Shown: positions 1 to 5,893 of the stretch, piece by piece
How the letters are laid out: each line of letters starts with the position of its first letter
Position numbering within the stretch: position 1 is the stretch's first letter
Origin: Candidatus Bathyarchaeota archaeon
GTDB lineage: Archaea > Thermoproteota > Bathyarchaeia > RBG-16-48-13 > GCA-020355125
Direction of reading: 5' to 3'
Assembly: GCA_026014905.1 (NCBI GenBank)
Contig: JAOZHK010000172.1
Coordinates: 1 to 10,402, forward strand
DNA length: 10,402 bases
Notes under the pieces: generated by a model
The model's database searches: none
The model's input: only the letters and a program-made list of their open reading frames with translations
Told to the model about the DNA's origin: nothing
Program-made: the position numbers and the translations under genes

Positions 1-2
1 GA

Positions 3-191
3 CCACTAGCTAGCGGATCTCACTGCTTGTTTTCCAAGTATACGCACGTACTGGGTTCACGAGAACAGGTGGAAAAGTTGATGATCACCTATTTTTCTCG
101 GAAAGAATCCCCCCAGTCTTCACTCCGTTACACACTCAAAGCGTCAAGACAGCATTCTGGAAAATGTCAAAACCGCTATAAAAGGCTATAA
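3..191 (+). CDS. possible 3' end of a truncated plus-strand ORF
   Basis: Frame 3 is open from the left edge to a TAA at 189-191, giving about 62 codons with no start visible in the window. The tail is basic and ends in CQNRYKRL. I recognise no family in it. If real, it would be convergent with the minus-strand orphan that ends at 251. The length is only modestly more than expected by chance for six frames, and an alternative reading of its last codons as TATA-like repeats exists, so this is a weak call. All three minus-strand frames are closed within the first 22 bases, so no gene enters from the left on that strand. Confidence 0.2.
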   Translation, partial: PLASGSHCLFSKYTHVLGSREQVEKLMITYFSRKESPQSSLRYTLKASRQHSGKCQNRYKRL

Positions 192-193
192 AC
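175..193 (+). repeat. tandem GCTATAAA pair, 10-bp period
   Basis: GCTATAAAA at 175-183 is followed by GCTATAAAC at 185-193, so the shared octamer recurs one helical turn apart. Each copy contains a TATA-like core, but only a 19-codon ORF (195-254) follows, so a promoter role is doubtful. Apart from this pair and the open frame described for 3-191, I see nothing in positions 1-250. Confidence 0.25.
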
Positions 194-250
194 AATGAGT
201 TGTGACAATGTCTCATCGTGGTTAGCGTGGAATCGCTGTGATTTTGGTAG

Positions 251-730
251 TTAGCTGTTCTTTTTGTGTTGGAGAAATGCGTATATCTCTTCGATCTGTG
301 TACTTTCTAGATCGAGTGTATGCCCATTTTGATCAATCGTCATTGTGTAATCTTTCTTCGTGAATTCACGATGAAATTCATACACTGTTTGGACTATTGT
401 AGTTACGGAAGAACGTACTGTAAGCATTTCAATGAAAGTGATGTGAGGTATTGAAGGAGGCGTGGTTACTATTGGGCTGGTGGGAGCTATAGGAGGTTGA
501 TCATCTCCTCTGTTGTTTTTATGTTTCGTTTTTGGTGTGTCATTCGATTGAATAATATCTGCGTTTGTGTTTGCCAGTAGATGGGGTTGTCTGGTTGCTT
601 TCTGGACCTTAGTCTGGGATCCTAGCACGTTAATTCCGCGGTCTCGACACAATGTTATCAATCGTATTGATGATTGAAGGTCGAAATTTGTGAGTTGGAT
701 CCTTACGGTTATGTCAGTTAATGTGAACAA
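251..730 (-). CDS. hypothetical protein, divergent orphan (159 aa)
   Basis: I do not recognise a family. The start is TTG at 730-728; an in-frame TAG lies two codons upstream and the only Met is near residue 101, so no better start exists. A minus-strand TATA-like box centred about 23 nt upstream would make the message leaderless, matching the lack of a clear ribosome binding site. The chain looks tripartite. An N-terminal part (about 1-45) has an alternating hydrophobic strand followed by a helix. A polar, Pro/Thr-rich linker spans about 60-95 and is likely disordered. A C-terminal part (about 95-155) has predicted strand and helix character and ends in a charged helix. There are no Cys motifs, membrane segments or signal peptide. 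It shares its upstream region with the redox operon, so a regulatory link is possible but unproven. It could also be a chance ORF. Confidence 0.5.
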   Translation of the reverse strand: MFTLTDITVRIQLTNFDLQSSIRLITLCRDRGINVLGSQTKVQKATRQPHLLANTNADIIQSNDTPKTKHKNNRGDDQPPIAPTSPIVTTPPSIPHITFIEMLTVRSSVTTIVQTVYEFHREFTKKDYTMTIDQNGHTLDLESTQIEEIYAFLQHKKNS

Positions 731-748
731 TAACTATCCAATACTTTC

Positions 749-757
749 TTTTTAAAA
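749..757 (-). promoter_or_regulatory. TATA-like box for the divergent orphan
   Basis: On the minus strand TTTTAAAAA lies with its centre about 23 nt upstream of the TTG at 730. That is near the usual archaeal distance between TATA box and transcription start, so transcription could begin at or just before the start codon. The sequence is simple AT, so support is moderate. Confidence 0.35.
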
Positions 758-781
758 GGCTTTGACATCATCTTAATACGG

Positions 782-795
782 GACGCGCGCGCGTC
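782..795. promoter_or_regulatory. 14-bp perfect palindrome with CG repeat core
   Basis: GACGCGCGCGCGTC is its own reverse complement. It sits between the two divergent TATA-like boxes, about 38 bp upstream of the operon box and about 29 bp upstream of the orphan's box. A second CG run (CGCGCGCGC, 836-844) directly follows the operon TATA box, with centres about 51 bp apart. Alternating CG runs are rare in the surrounding AT-rich DNA, which suggests an operator or an unusual DNA-structure site; no binding protein is identified. Confidence 0.4.
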
Positions 796-803
796 ATCAT
801 ATG

Positions 804-856
804 TTCAAATAGTTAAAACTTGAGGGTTTATATATCGCGCGCGCTTAACATTTGAA
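804..856. promoter_or_regulatory. inverted repeat bracketing the operon TATA box
   Basis: TTCAAAT (804-810) then AG then TTAA (813-816) is mirrored by TTAA (845-848) then C then ATTTGAA (850-856). The two half sites are imperfect reverse complements with one base of offset. The right half overlaps the expected transcription start (about 857) and the left half lies upstream of the TATA box. This is a plausible dimeric repressor or looping operator for the operon. Confidence 0.4.
827..835 (+). promoter_or_regulatory. TATA box of the redox operon
   Basis: TTTATATAT is the best archaeal-type TATA element upstream of the operon, preceded by a purine-rich stretch (GAGGG) where a BRE would sit. It predicts a start near 857 and a 5' leader of about 175 nt before the FrhB-type gene. 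The position between two half sites and directly before a CG run suggests tight control. Confidence 0.5.
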
Positions 857-885
857 TCTTGTAGGGTTGAGGAGTCAATAATATC

Positions 886-1047
886 GTGGAAGCCTGTACA
901 CTTAACCCCGTTCTTCTTGATTGTCATACCCGTTTACTTAAAAGACATAATCTTGCCCATTTTCATTGGTTTCTCATGACTACGACACAGACATCTGTTC
1001 AGCCAACTCACCTGTTATTGAGGGAGACACCATGCCAACAGAGATAA
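886..1047 (+). CDS. possible leader small ORF (53 aa)
   Basis: A GTG at 886 lies 11 nt after GAGGAG (869-874) and opens a 53-codon frame ending in TAA at 1045-1047, overlapping the first 16 nt of the FrhB-type gene in another frame. The peptide is rich in His, Thr and Leu and matches nothing I know. It would lie wholly within the expected operon leader, so it could be a small protein or a coupling/regulatory leader peptide. The long spacing to the ribosome binding site and the lack of homology keep this a weak call. Confidence 0.25.
   Translation: MEACTLNPVLLDCHTRLLKRHNLAHFHWFLMTTTQTSVQPTHLLLRETPCQQR
1020..1026 (+). promoter_or_regulatory. ribosome binding site that fixes the FrhB-type start
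   Basis: GAGGGAG ends 5 nt before the ATG at 1032. The frame extends upstream to a TTG at 966, but that codon has no purine-rich site before it, and the extra 22 residues lie outside the family's usual N-terminus. Confidence 0.7.
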
Positions 1048-2135
1048 AAGTGTTTAGTGACCTCCAAAAGGAGGTCATCGAAAAAGGGGTATGCGGGAAA
1101 TGTGGTGGTTGCTACTCATTCTGTTCAGCGGGGGAATTAAATGCAATCCAGATCGGGAATAATGAGTTGCCAACCTATAGTGATGAATCCAACTGCGTAA
1201 AATGTGGTATCTGCCATTTAATCTGCCCCCAGACTACTACTTTAAATCAAGATCTCAAGCAAAAATTTGGATGGGAAGCTCCGCTTGGAATTGCTCGAGA
1301 CATCACTTCAGCTCGAACTACTGATTCTACTATTGCACGAGTCTGTACGGATGGCGGTGTTGTAACGGCACTTCTCACCTATTTACTCGATCAAGCTCTT
1401 ATTGAAGGCGCCATAGTATCCAAGAAGATCGATCCCATCACACGTAAAGCCGTTCTAGCATTTACACGTAGTGAAATCATTTCAGCAGCAGGTTCAGGGT
1501 ATGCTGGGGCTTCTCACCTCGAAGAGCTTGGAGGTCAATTCACCACGTACTCTCCAATCCTCCCTGAAGTCAAGGGTTTAGCGTCAAGATATCTCCGCCA
1601 CATCGCTGTTGTCGGAACCCCCTGCCAAATCTCAACTATACGAAAAATGCAATGTCTAGGCATCCTTCCGGCTCATTTAATAGAATACACAATTGGGCTC
1701 TTTTGTATCGAAAATTTCTCGTTCACTGAATCTGCACGACGAGCCATAGAAACGAAATATCATTTTCAATTCGCAAATATTCAAAAAATCAACATTAAAG
1801 ATAAATTCATCATCTCAGTACCAGAACGAACTATTCGTATACCTCTTGACGAAGTGGAAGCTTTTGCACGCCCAGCGTGCTTGGCATGTAATGATTTTTC
1901 AAATGAATATGCTGACATCTCAGTGGGAGGCCTCGGTTCACCTGATGGATACACCACTACGATTATTCGATCAGAGAAAGGAGAAAAACTCTATCAAAGT
2001 GCAATCGACGATGGCTACATCAAGGAAGCAGACCAGCAACCAAAGGACAGGGCTCGGATTCGACAACAGATCCTCACGTTTTCCAAAAGCAAAAGAATTC
2101 GGGCTCAAAACCAAATCGCTACGTTAGGAGGATAA
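1032..2135 (+). CDS. frhB: FrhB/FdhB-type F420 dehydrogenase beta subunit-like iron-sulfur flavoprotein
   Basis: A 367-aa cytoplasmic protein of the coenzyme F420 hydrogenase/dehydrogenase beta family, whose members carry FAD and exchange electrons with F420 or related donors. The ATG at 1032 is chosen over the TTG at 966 because of its ribosome binding site. Residues 21-31 (C21, C24, C27, C31) and 55-66 (C55, C58, C61, C65, then Pro) form two ferredoxin-type [4Fe-4S] motifs. Then come the family signatures TDGGVVTALL, VGTPCQ, IGLFC, a CxxCxDF site and the stretch ADISVGG followed by GSPDG. All are the conserved blocks of the FrhB N- and C-terminal domains. It leads the operon, directly before the HdrA genes, so it probably feeds or drains the HdrA complex. 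The family also includes members that do not use F420, so the partner is inferred. Confidence 0.92.
   Translation: MPTEIKVFSDLQKEVIEKGVCGKCGGCYSFCSAGELNAIQIGNNELPTYSDESNCVKCGICHLICPQTTTLNQDLKQKFGWEAPLGIARDITSARTTDSTIARVCTDGGVVTALLTYLLDQALIEGAIVSKKIDPITRKAVLAFTRSEIISAAGSGYAGASHLEELGGQFTTYSPILPEVKGLASRYLRHIAVVGTPCQISTIRKMQCLGILPAHLIEYTIGLFCIENFSFTESARRAIETKYHFQFANIQKINIKDKFIISVPERTIRIPLDEVEAFARPACLACNDFSNEYADISVGGLGSPDGYTTTIIRSEKGEKLYQSAIDDGYIKEADQQPKDRARIRQQILTFSKSKRIRAQNQIATLGG
2127..2132 (+). promoter_or_regulatory. ribosome binding site pointing to an ATT start for the short HdrA
   Basis: GGAGGA overlaps the end of the FrhB-type gene. The first canonical start of the next gene is the GTG at 2161, 28 nt away, which is too far. 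An in-frame ATT at 2140 lies 7 nt downstream, the same spacing seen for the fused paralogue's TTG at 5890. Starting there restores residues before the Rossmann strand (SNSSKLVMVIGAG). The only in-frame alternatives before 2161 are non-start codons, and a stop lies at 2125. Confidence 0.6.
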
Positions 2136-2160
2136 AGAGATTTCAAATTCCTCGAAACTG

Positions 2161-3441
2161 GTGATGGTTATTGGTGCCGGTATCGCCGGAATTCAAGCTG
2201 CTCTCGACCTCGCTGATTTAGGGATTGAAGTTCACCTTATTGAACGCGAACCAAGTATCGGAGGTCGCATGGCCCAACTTGACAAAACATTTCCCACCAA
2301 TGATTGCTCAATCTGCATTCTCGCACCAAAGATGGCAGAATGCGTTCGACATCCTAATATCACTCTCCATACTTATACCACTGTTCAACAAATTAGGGGC
2401 AACGCAGGAAATTTCTCTGTCACCTTAACGAAAAAAGCCCGCTACGTCAGTGAAACTGCCTGTGTTGGCTGTGGAGATTGTACAAAAAAATGCCCAGTAC
2501 GTGTTGCTGATGAGTTTGATATGGGACTGCGCACCCGTGGGGCCATCTATCTCCCTTTTGTACAAGCCCTGCCACGAGTCATGACAATTGATAAAGCCCA
2601 TTGTCTCTTCCATACTCGAGGCGTTTGCCGAATCTGTGAAACCGTATGTACAACAAATGCGATTGAGTTCAACCAACAAAACACGACGCAAACCCTGAGA
2701 GTCGGCAGCATCATTATCGCCACAGGTTTTGATTCTTTTGATCCCACTCCAATATCCGCTTACGGATATAATCGATACCGCAACGTAATAACAGCCCTTG
2801 AATATGAACGTTTAATCTGCGCCTCAGGTCCAACGGGAGGACATCTTCTTCGCCCTTCAGACCGCGAACCTGTTAAGAAACTCGCGTTTTTACAATGCGT
2901 CGGTTCACGTGATGAATCCTATAACCCCTATTGTTCAAGCGTCTGTTGCATGCATTCCTCAAAAGAAGCCACGTTAGCGCGAGAACACGACCCAACTATC
3001 CAATCATACATCTTTTACATCGATATCAGAGCCGTTGGAAAAGGGTTTCAACGTTATATCACTCGCGGTAGCGAAGATTACGGCATCAACTATATCCGCG
3101 GCCGCGTCGCCCAAATCACAGAAGATCCCAATGAATGCCCCGTTATATGGTATGAAGACATGGTTAACTCCACTCATCAAACATTACCTGTTGACCTAGT
3201 TGTTTTAGCAACAAGCCTCACTCCACGTAAGGACAGTCACCTATTAACCAAAATATTAGCTGTCAAAGAAGATATCTATGGCTTCATCCATACCCACCCC
3301 CATAACCCCCATCAAACTAGTCGTGATGGAATTTTTGTATGTGGATGCTGTCGAGAACCAGTAGACATTCCTGAGACTATTACTCAGGCGAGTGGAGCTG
3401 CTGCACAAGTAGCTGAATTCATCTTAGGAGGCACACCATGA
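2161..3441 (+). CDS. hdrA: short HdrA-like FAD/iron-sulfur protein (QmoA-like architecture)
   Basis: HdrA family flavoprotein of 426 aa from the GTG at 2161; the true start is probably an ATT at 2140 (433 aa). Residues 5-10 are the GxGxxG dinucleotide fold, followed by the HdrA signature FPTNDCSIC (C49, C52). An inserted ferredoxin segment has C101, C104, C107, C111 and a second, widely spaced set C148, C156, C159, C163. The second flavin half carries QCVGSRD (C246) and the block C258, C262, C263 and K268. It lacks both the N-terminal CHCG domain and the C-terminal two-cluster domain of full-length methanogen HdrA (about 650 aa), so it resembles QmoA in outline while keeping the inserted clusters. 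The next gene has the missing modules; the two likely form a heterodimer. ATGA overlap with the next gene implies coupled translation. Confidence 0.9.
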   Translation: MMVIGAGIAGIQAALDLADLGIEVHLIEREPSIGGRMAQLDKTFPTNDCSICILAPKMAECVRHPNITLHTYTTVQQIRGNAGNFSVTLTKKARYVSETACVGCGDCTKKCPVRVADEFDMGLRTRGAIYLPFVQALPRVMTIDKAHCLFHTRGVCRICETVCTTNAIEFNQQNTTQTLRVGSIIIATGFDSFDPTPISAYGYNRYRNVITALEYERLICASGPTGGHLLRPSDREPVKKLAFLQCVGSRDESYNPYCSSVCCMHSSKEATLAREHDPTIQSYIFYIDIRAVGKGFQRYITRGSEDYGINYIRGRVAQITEDPNECPVIWYEDMVNSTHQTLPVDLVVLATSLTPRKDSHLLTKILAVKEDIYGFIHTHPHNPHQTSRDGIFVCGCCREPVDIPETITQASGAAAQVAEFILGGTP

Positions 3442-5111
3442 CACACAAAATACGAATCGGCGTTTTCATCTGTCATTGTGGAACCAATATTGGAGGCTTC
3501 CTTAATGTCCCGTCCCTCGTCAACTACATTCAACACCTCCCTGATGTTGTCTTTTGCACTGACCATCTGTATACTTGCTCCGAGTCCGGGCTCCTCACAA
3601 TCAAAGAAGCAATTCACGATCAACACTTGAATAGAGTGGTCGTTGCATCATGTACTCCACGAACCCATGAAGCGCTCTTTCGCAATATCTGCAAGGAAGC
3701 GGGCTTGAACCCGTACCTCTTTGAATTCGTCAATATTCGCGATCAATGTTCCTGGGTCCATATGCATGAACCTCACGCCGCCACCGCAAAAGCAAAAGAT
3801 CTTATTCGGATGGGGATCGCCAGAGCACGACTCTTAGAACCACAAGATGAGATCTCCATTGACATCCTTCCCTCAGCCCTCGTCATCGGCGGTGGACTAT
3901 CTGGGATGACATGTGCCGTTAATCTTGCGAAACAGGGCTTCCCCGTCATGCTCCTTGAAAAGGAAGCAAGGTTAGGAGGCCTCCTAAACCAGATCAATAC
4001 ACTCGCCCCCACGTTCGATCCAGCCGCCCAACTTCTATCCGATAAAAAGAAAGCAGTTGAACACACAGCAAATCTCGACCTACGTATGAATGCCACCGTA
4101 ACGGCAATCCACGGCTATTATGGCAATTACCGCGTGACCTTTAACCACAATGGCCGTTCCGAAGAGTATCCAACGGGAGTCATTATTCTCGCAACCGGTG
4201 CTCAAGAACTGAAACCTATTGGAGAGTACGGATATAACCAAAAAACCGTGATCACTCAACTCGAATTAGAACACCTTCTCAAGACTCAATCATGCAATGC
4301 AAACACCATCGTCATGATCCAATGTGTTGGAGCTAGAAATGAAACAAGAGAATATTGCTCTCGGATTTGCTGTATCACTGCTCTAAAAAACGCTCAAATC
4401 ATTCTCCAACAAAATCCACAGGCCTCTGTATATATTCTATACCGTGACATGCAAAGTTATGGTGCCCTGGAAACATTATATCGCAAAGCGCGCGAATTAG
4501 GCGCCATCTTTATACCTTACACACCTCAAAAGCCTCCACGGGTAAACTCGGAGCAAATCATTGTTTTTGATGAATTCCTCAGCCGAGAGATTGCGCTTCC
4601 ATATGATCTCGTCGTCCTATCAACCCCTCTCATTCCCTATTCGGAATCAAAACAATTAGCTCAAATCCTGAAAATCCCGACGGATAGCCATGGCTTCTTT
4701 CTTGAGGCTCATGCCAAGCTCCGTCCTCTCGATTTTGCTACCGATGGCATCTATCTTTGTGGAAGCGCTCGATGGCCTGCCACCATCAGCGAAAGTATCT
4801 CACAAGCGCTTGGGGCCGCGTCTCGTGCAACGATTCCCCTTAAAAAGGGTAGGGTTGTTACAGAACCCTTGGTCTCAGTCGTTGAGATAACGCAATGTAT
4901 TGGATGTGGCCTGTGTGAAGTGGTTTGCCCCTACAATGCAATCCGCGTGGAAGAGACGCCACAGGGGAATATTGCTCAGACAATTCCAGCGTCGTGTCGT
5001 GGCTGTGGAGTATGTGGAGCCGCCTGCCCGTCAATGGCCATAACCATGCAGCATTACCATGATGACCAGATCTGTGCTGCGATCAATGCCCTGGTGGAGG
5101 AGATCTCGTGA
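3438..5111 (+). CDS. hdrA: long HdrA-like protein with N-terminal CHCG domain and C-terminal ferredoxin domain
   Basis: A 557-aa HdrA family subunit, expected to hold FAD and pass electrons through [4Fe-4S] clusters. Residues 1-140 are the HdrA N-terminal domain: CHCG at 12-15, C47, the SCTPRTHE block (C72) and NIRDQCSWVH (C104). The FAD fold starts at GGG 151-153 and has no inserted ferredoxin and no PTNDCSxC signature. The second flavin block has C296, C307, C311, C312 and K317. The C-terminus holds two clusters, C487/C490/C493/C497 and C520/C523/C526/C530. GGAGG at 3427-3431 precedes the ATG, which overlaps the upstream stop by 4 nt. Its modules complement those of the short HdrA, like the QmoA/QmoB pair of sulfate reducers, except that the MvhD part is a separate gene here. 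The partners and reaction are inferred. Confidence 0.92.
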   Translation: MTHKIRIGVFICHCGTNIGGFLNVPSLVNYIQHLPDVVFCTDHLYTCSESGLLTIKEAIHDQHLNRVVVASCTPRTHEALFRNICKEAGLNPYLFEFVNIRDQCSWVHMHEPHAATAKAKDLIRMGIARARLLEPQDEISIDILPSALVIGGGLSGMTCAVNLAKQGFPVMLLEKEARLGGLLNQINTLAPTFDPAAQLLSDKKKAVEHTANLDLRMNATVTAIHGYYGNYRVTFNHNGRSEEYPTGVIILATGAQELKPIGEYGYNQKTVITQLELEHLLKTQSCNANTIVMIQCVGARNETREYCSRICCITALKNAQIILQQNPQASVYILYRDMQSYGALETLYRKARELGAIFIPYTPQKPPRVNSEQIIVFDEFLSREIALPYDLVVLSTPLIPYSESKQLAQILKIPTDSHGFFLEAHAKLRPLDFATDGIYLCGSARWPATISESISQALGAASRATIPLKKGRVVTEPLVSVVEITQCIGCGLCEVVCPYNAIRVEETPQGNIAQTIPASCRGCGVCGAACPSMAITMQHYHDDQICAAINALVEEIS

Positions 5112-5893
5112 GCACAACTGACGATTTTACCCCTACTATCTTGGGCTTTCTATGCAATTGGTGTAGCTATGCCGGGGCCGACTTAGCCGGTGTAGGTCGC
5201 TTTCAATATCCGCCTAATCTTCGAGTAATTCGTGTCATGTGTTCGGGTCGTGTTGACCCCGTCCATGTATTGGAAGCTTTTACACAGCAAATCGATGGTG
5301 TAATGGTCTTAGGTTGCCATCCGGGCGATTGCCATTATCTCACTGGAAATATTTATACCGAAAGTCGGATGAAAACTCTACAACAATTCTTTGAAATTCT
5401 AGGCCTCAACCCAGAACGTCTTTGTCTAGATTGGGTGTCCGCCTCAGAAGGAGAACGTTTTGCCCAATTAGTTAAAGCTTTCACGCTGACCATTTCAAAC
5501 CTTGGACCAATCACATCCGATCTTCCCCTCAACGCGTTACTCCGTAATATCAGGGCAGCTAAAGCTGCGTTCAGCCAACAGAAACCGCGATGGTTGACGA
5601 ATAAGGAACCAGATCTTCTCTCACAAGGAAACGTTTTCGGCGAGTTTATCGAGGAAACTCACTACAAGCAGCTTAAGCTCGCAACCCTTATTCGGGAATA
5701 CGAGAAGAATACAATCCTCCTTGTTCTCAACGATCAGTCACTAAGTATTGATGTCATTAGTCAACGCACGGGATTACACACTCAGCAAGTATTGCGTTAT
5801 CTCATTGCATTAGAACATGAAGGAGCAGTTGGTGTTTCAGAAAGTGAAGGAGCCTCTCTTCGCTATCATCAGCTAGGAGGTGCCGAATCTTGA
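5108..5893 (+). CDS. mvhD: MvhD-type [2Fe-2S] electron-transfer subunit with C-terminal winged-helix-like extension
   Basis: Residues about 9-130 match MvhD/FlpD, the small iron-sulfur subunit that links a hydrogenase or dehydrogenase to HdrA. Conserved cysteines are C16 and C19 (CNWC), C45 (MCSGR), and C70 and C75 (GCHPGDCHY). The family is usually about 140 aa; this one has 261. The extra 130 residues begin with a helical linker and end (about 195-255) in a pattern typical of a winged helix-turn-helix: helix, SIDVISQRTGL, then HTQQVLRYLIALEHEGAV and a short wing. The start is a GTG overlapping the upstream stop, with GGAGGAG at 5096-5102. The MvhD part of the fused paralogue downstream has no such extension. 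Whether the tail binds DNA or only a protein partner is unknown. Confidence 0.92.
   Translation: MSTTDDFTPTILGFLCNWCSYAGADLAGVGRFQYPPNLRVIRVMCSGRVDPVHVLEAFTQQIDGVMVLGCHPGDCHYLTGNIYTESRMKTLQQFFEILGLNPERLCLDWVSASEGERFAQLVKAFTLTISNLGPITSDLPLNALLRNIRAAKAAFSQQKPRWLTNKEPDLLSQGNVFGEFIEETHYKQLKLATLIREYEKNTILLVLNDQSLSIDVISQRTGLHTQQVLRYLIALEHEGAVGVSESEGASLRYHQLGGAES

Noticed and set aside
195..254. 19-codon ATG ORF after the TATA-like repeats
   Set aside because: Too short, no ribosome binding site, overlaps the end of the minus-strand orphan, no recognisable peptide.
966..1031. N-terminal extension of the FrhB-type protein from TTG 966
   Set aside because: No ribosome binding site precedes TTG 966, while GAGGGAG sits 5 nt before ATG 1032, and the extra 22 residues are not family-like.
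2121..2135. Ubiquitin-like Gly-Gly tail on the FrhB-type protein (ends in LGG)
   Set aside because: The GG codons are the GGAGGA ribosome binding site of the next gene; the protein has no ubiquitin fold.
3773..4096. Minus-strand and alternate-frame ORFs inside the HdrA genes
   Set aside because: They lie opposite or in shifted frames to strongly conserved coding sequence and show no family motifs; they are shadows of the real genes.
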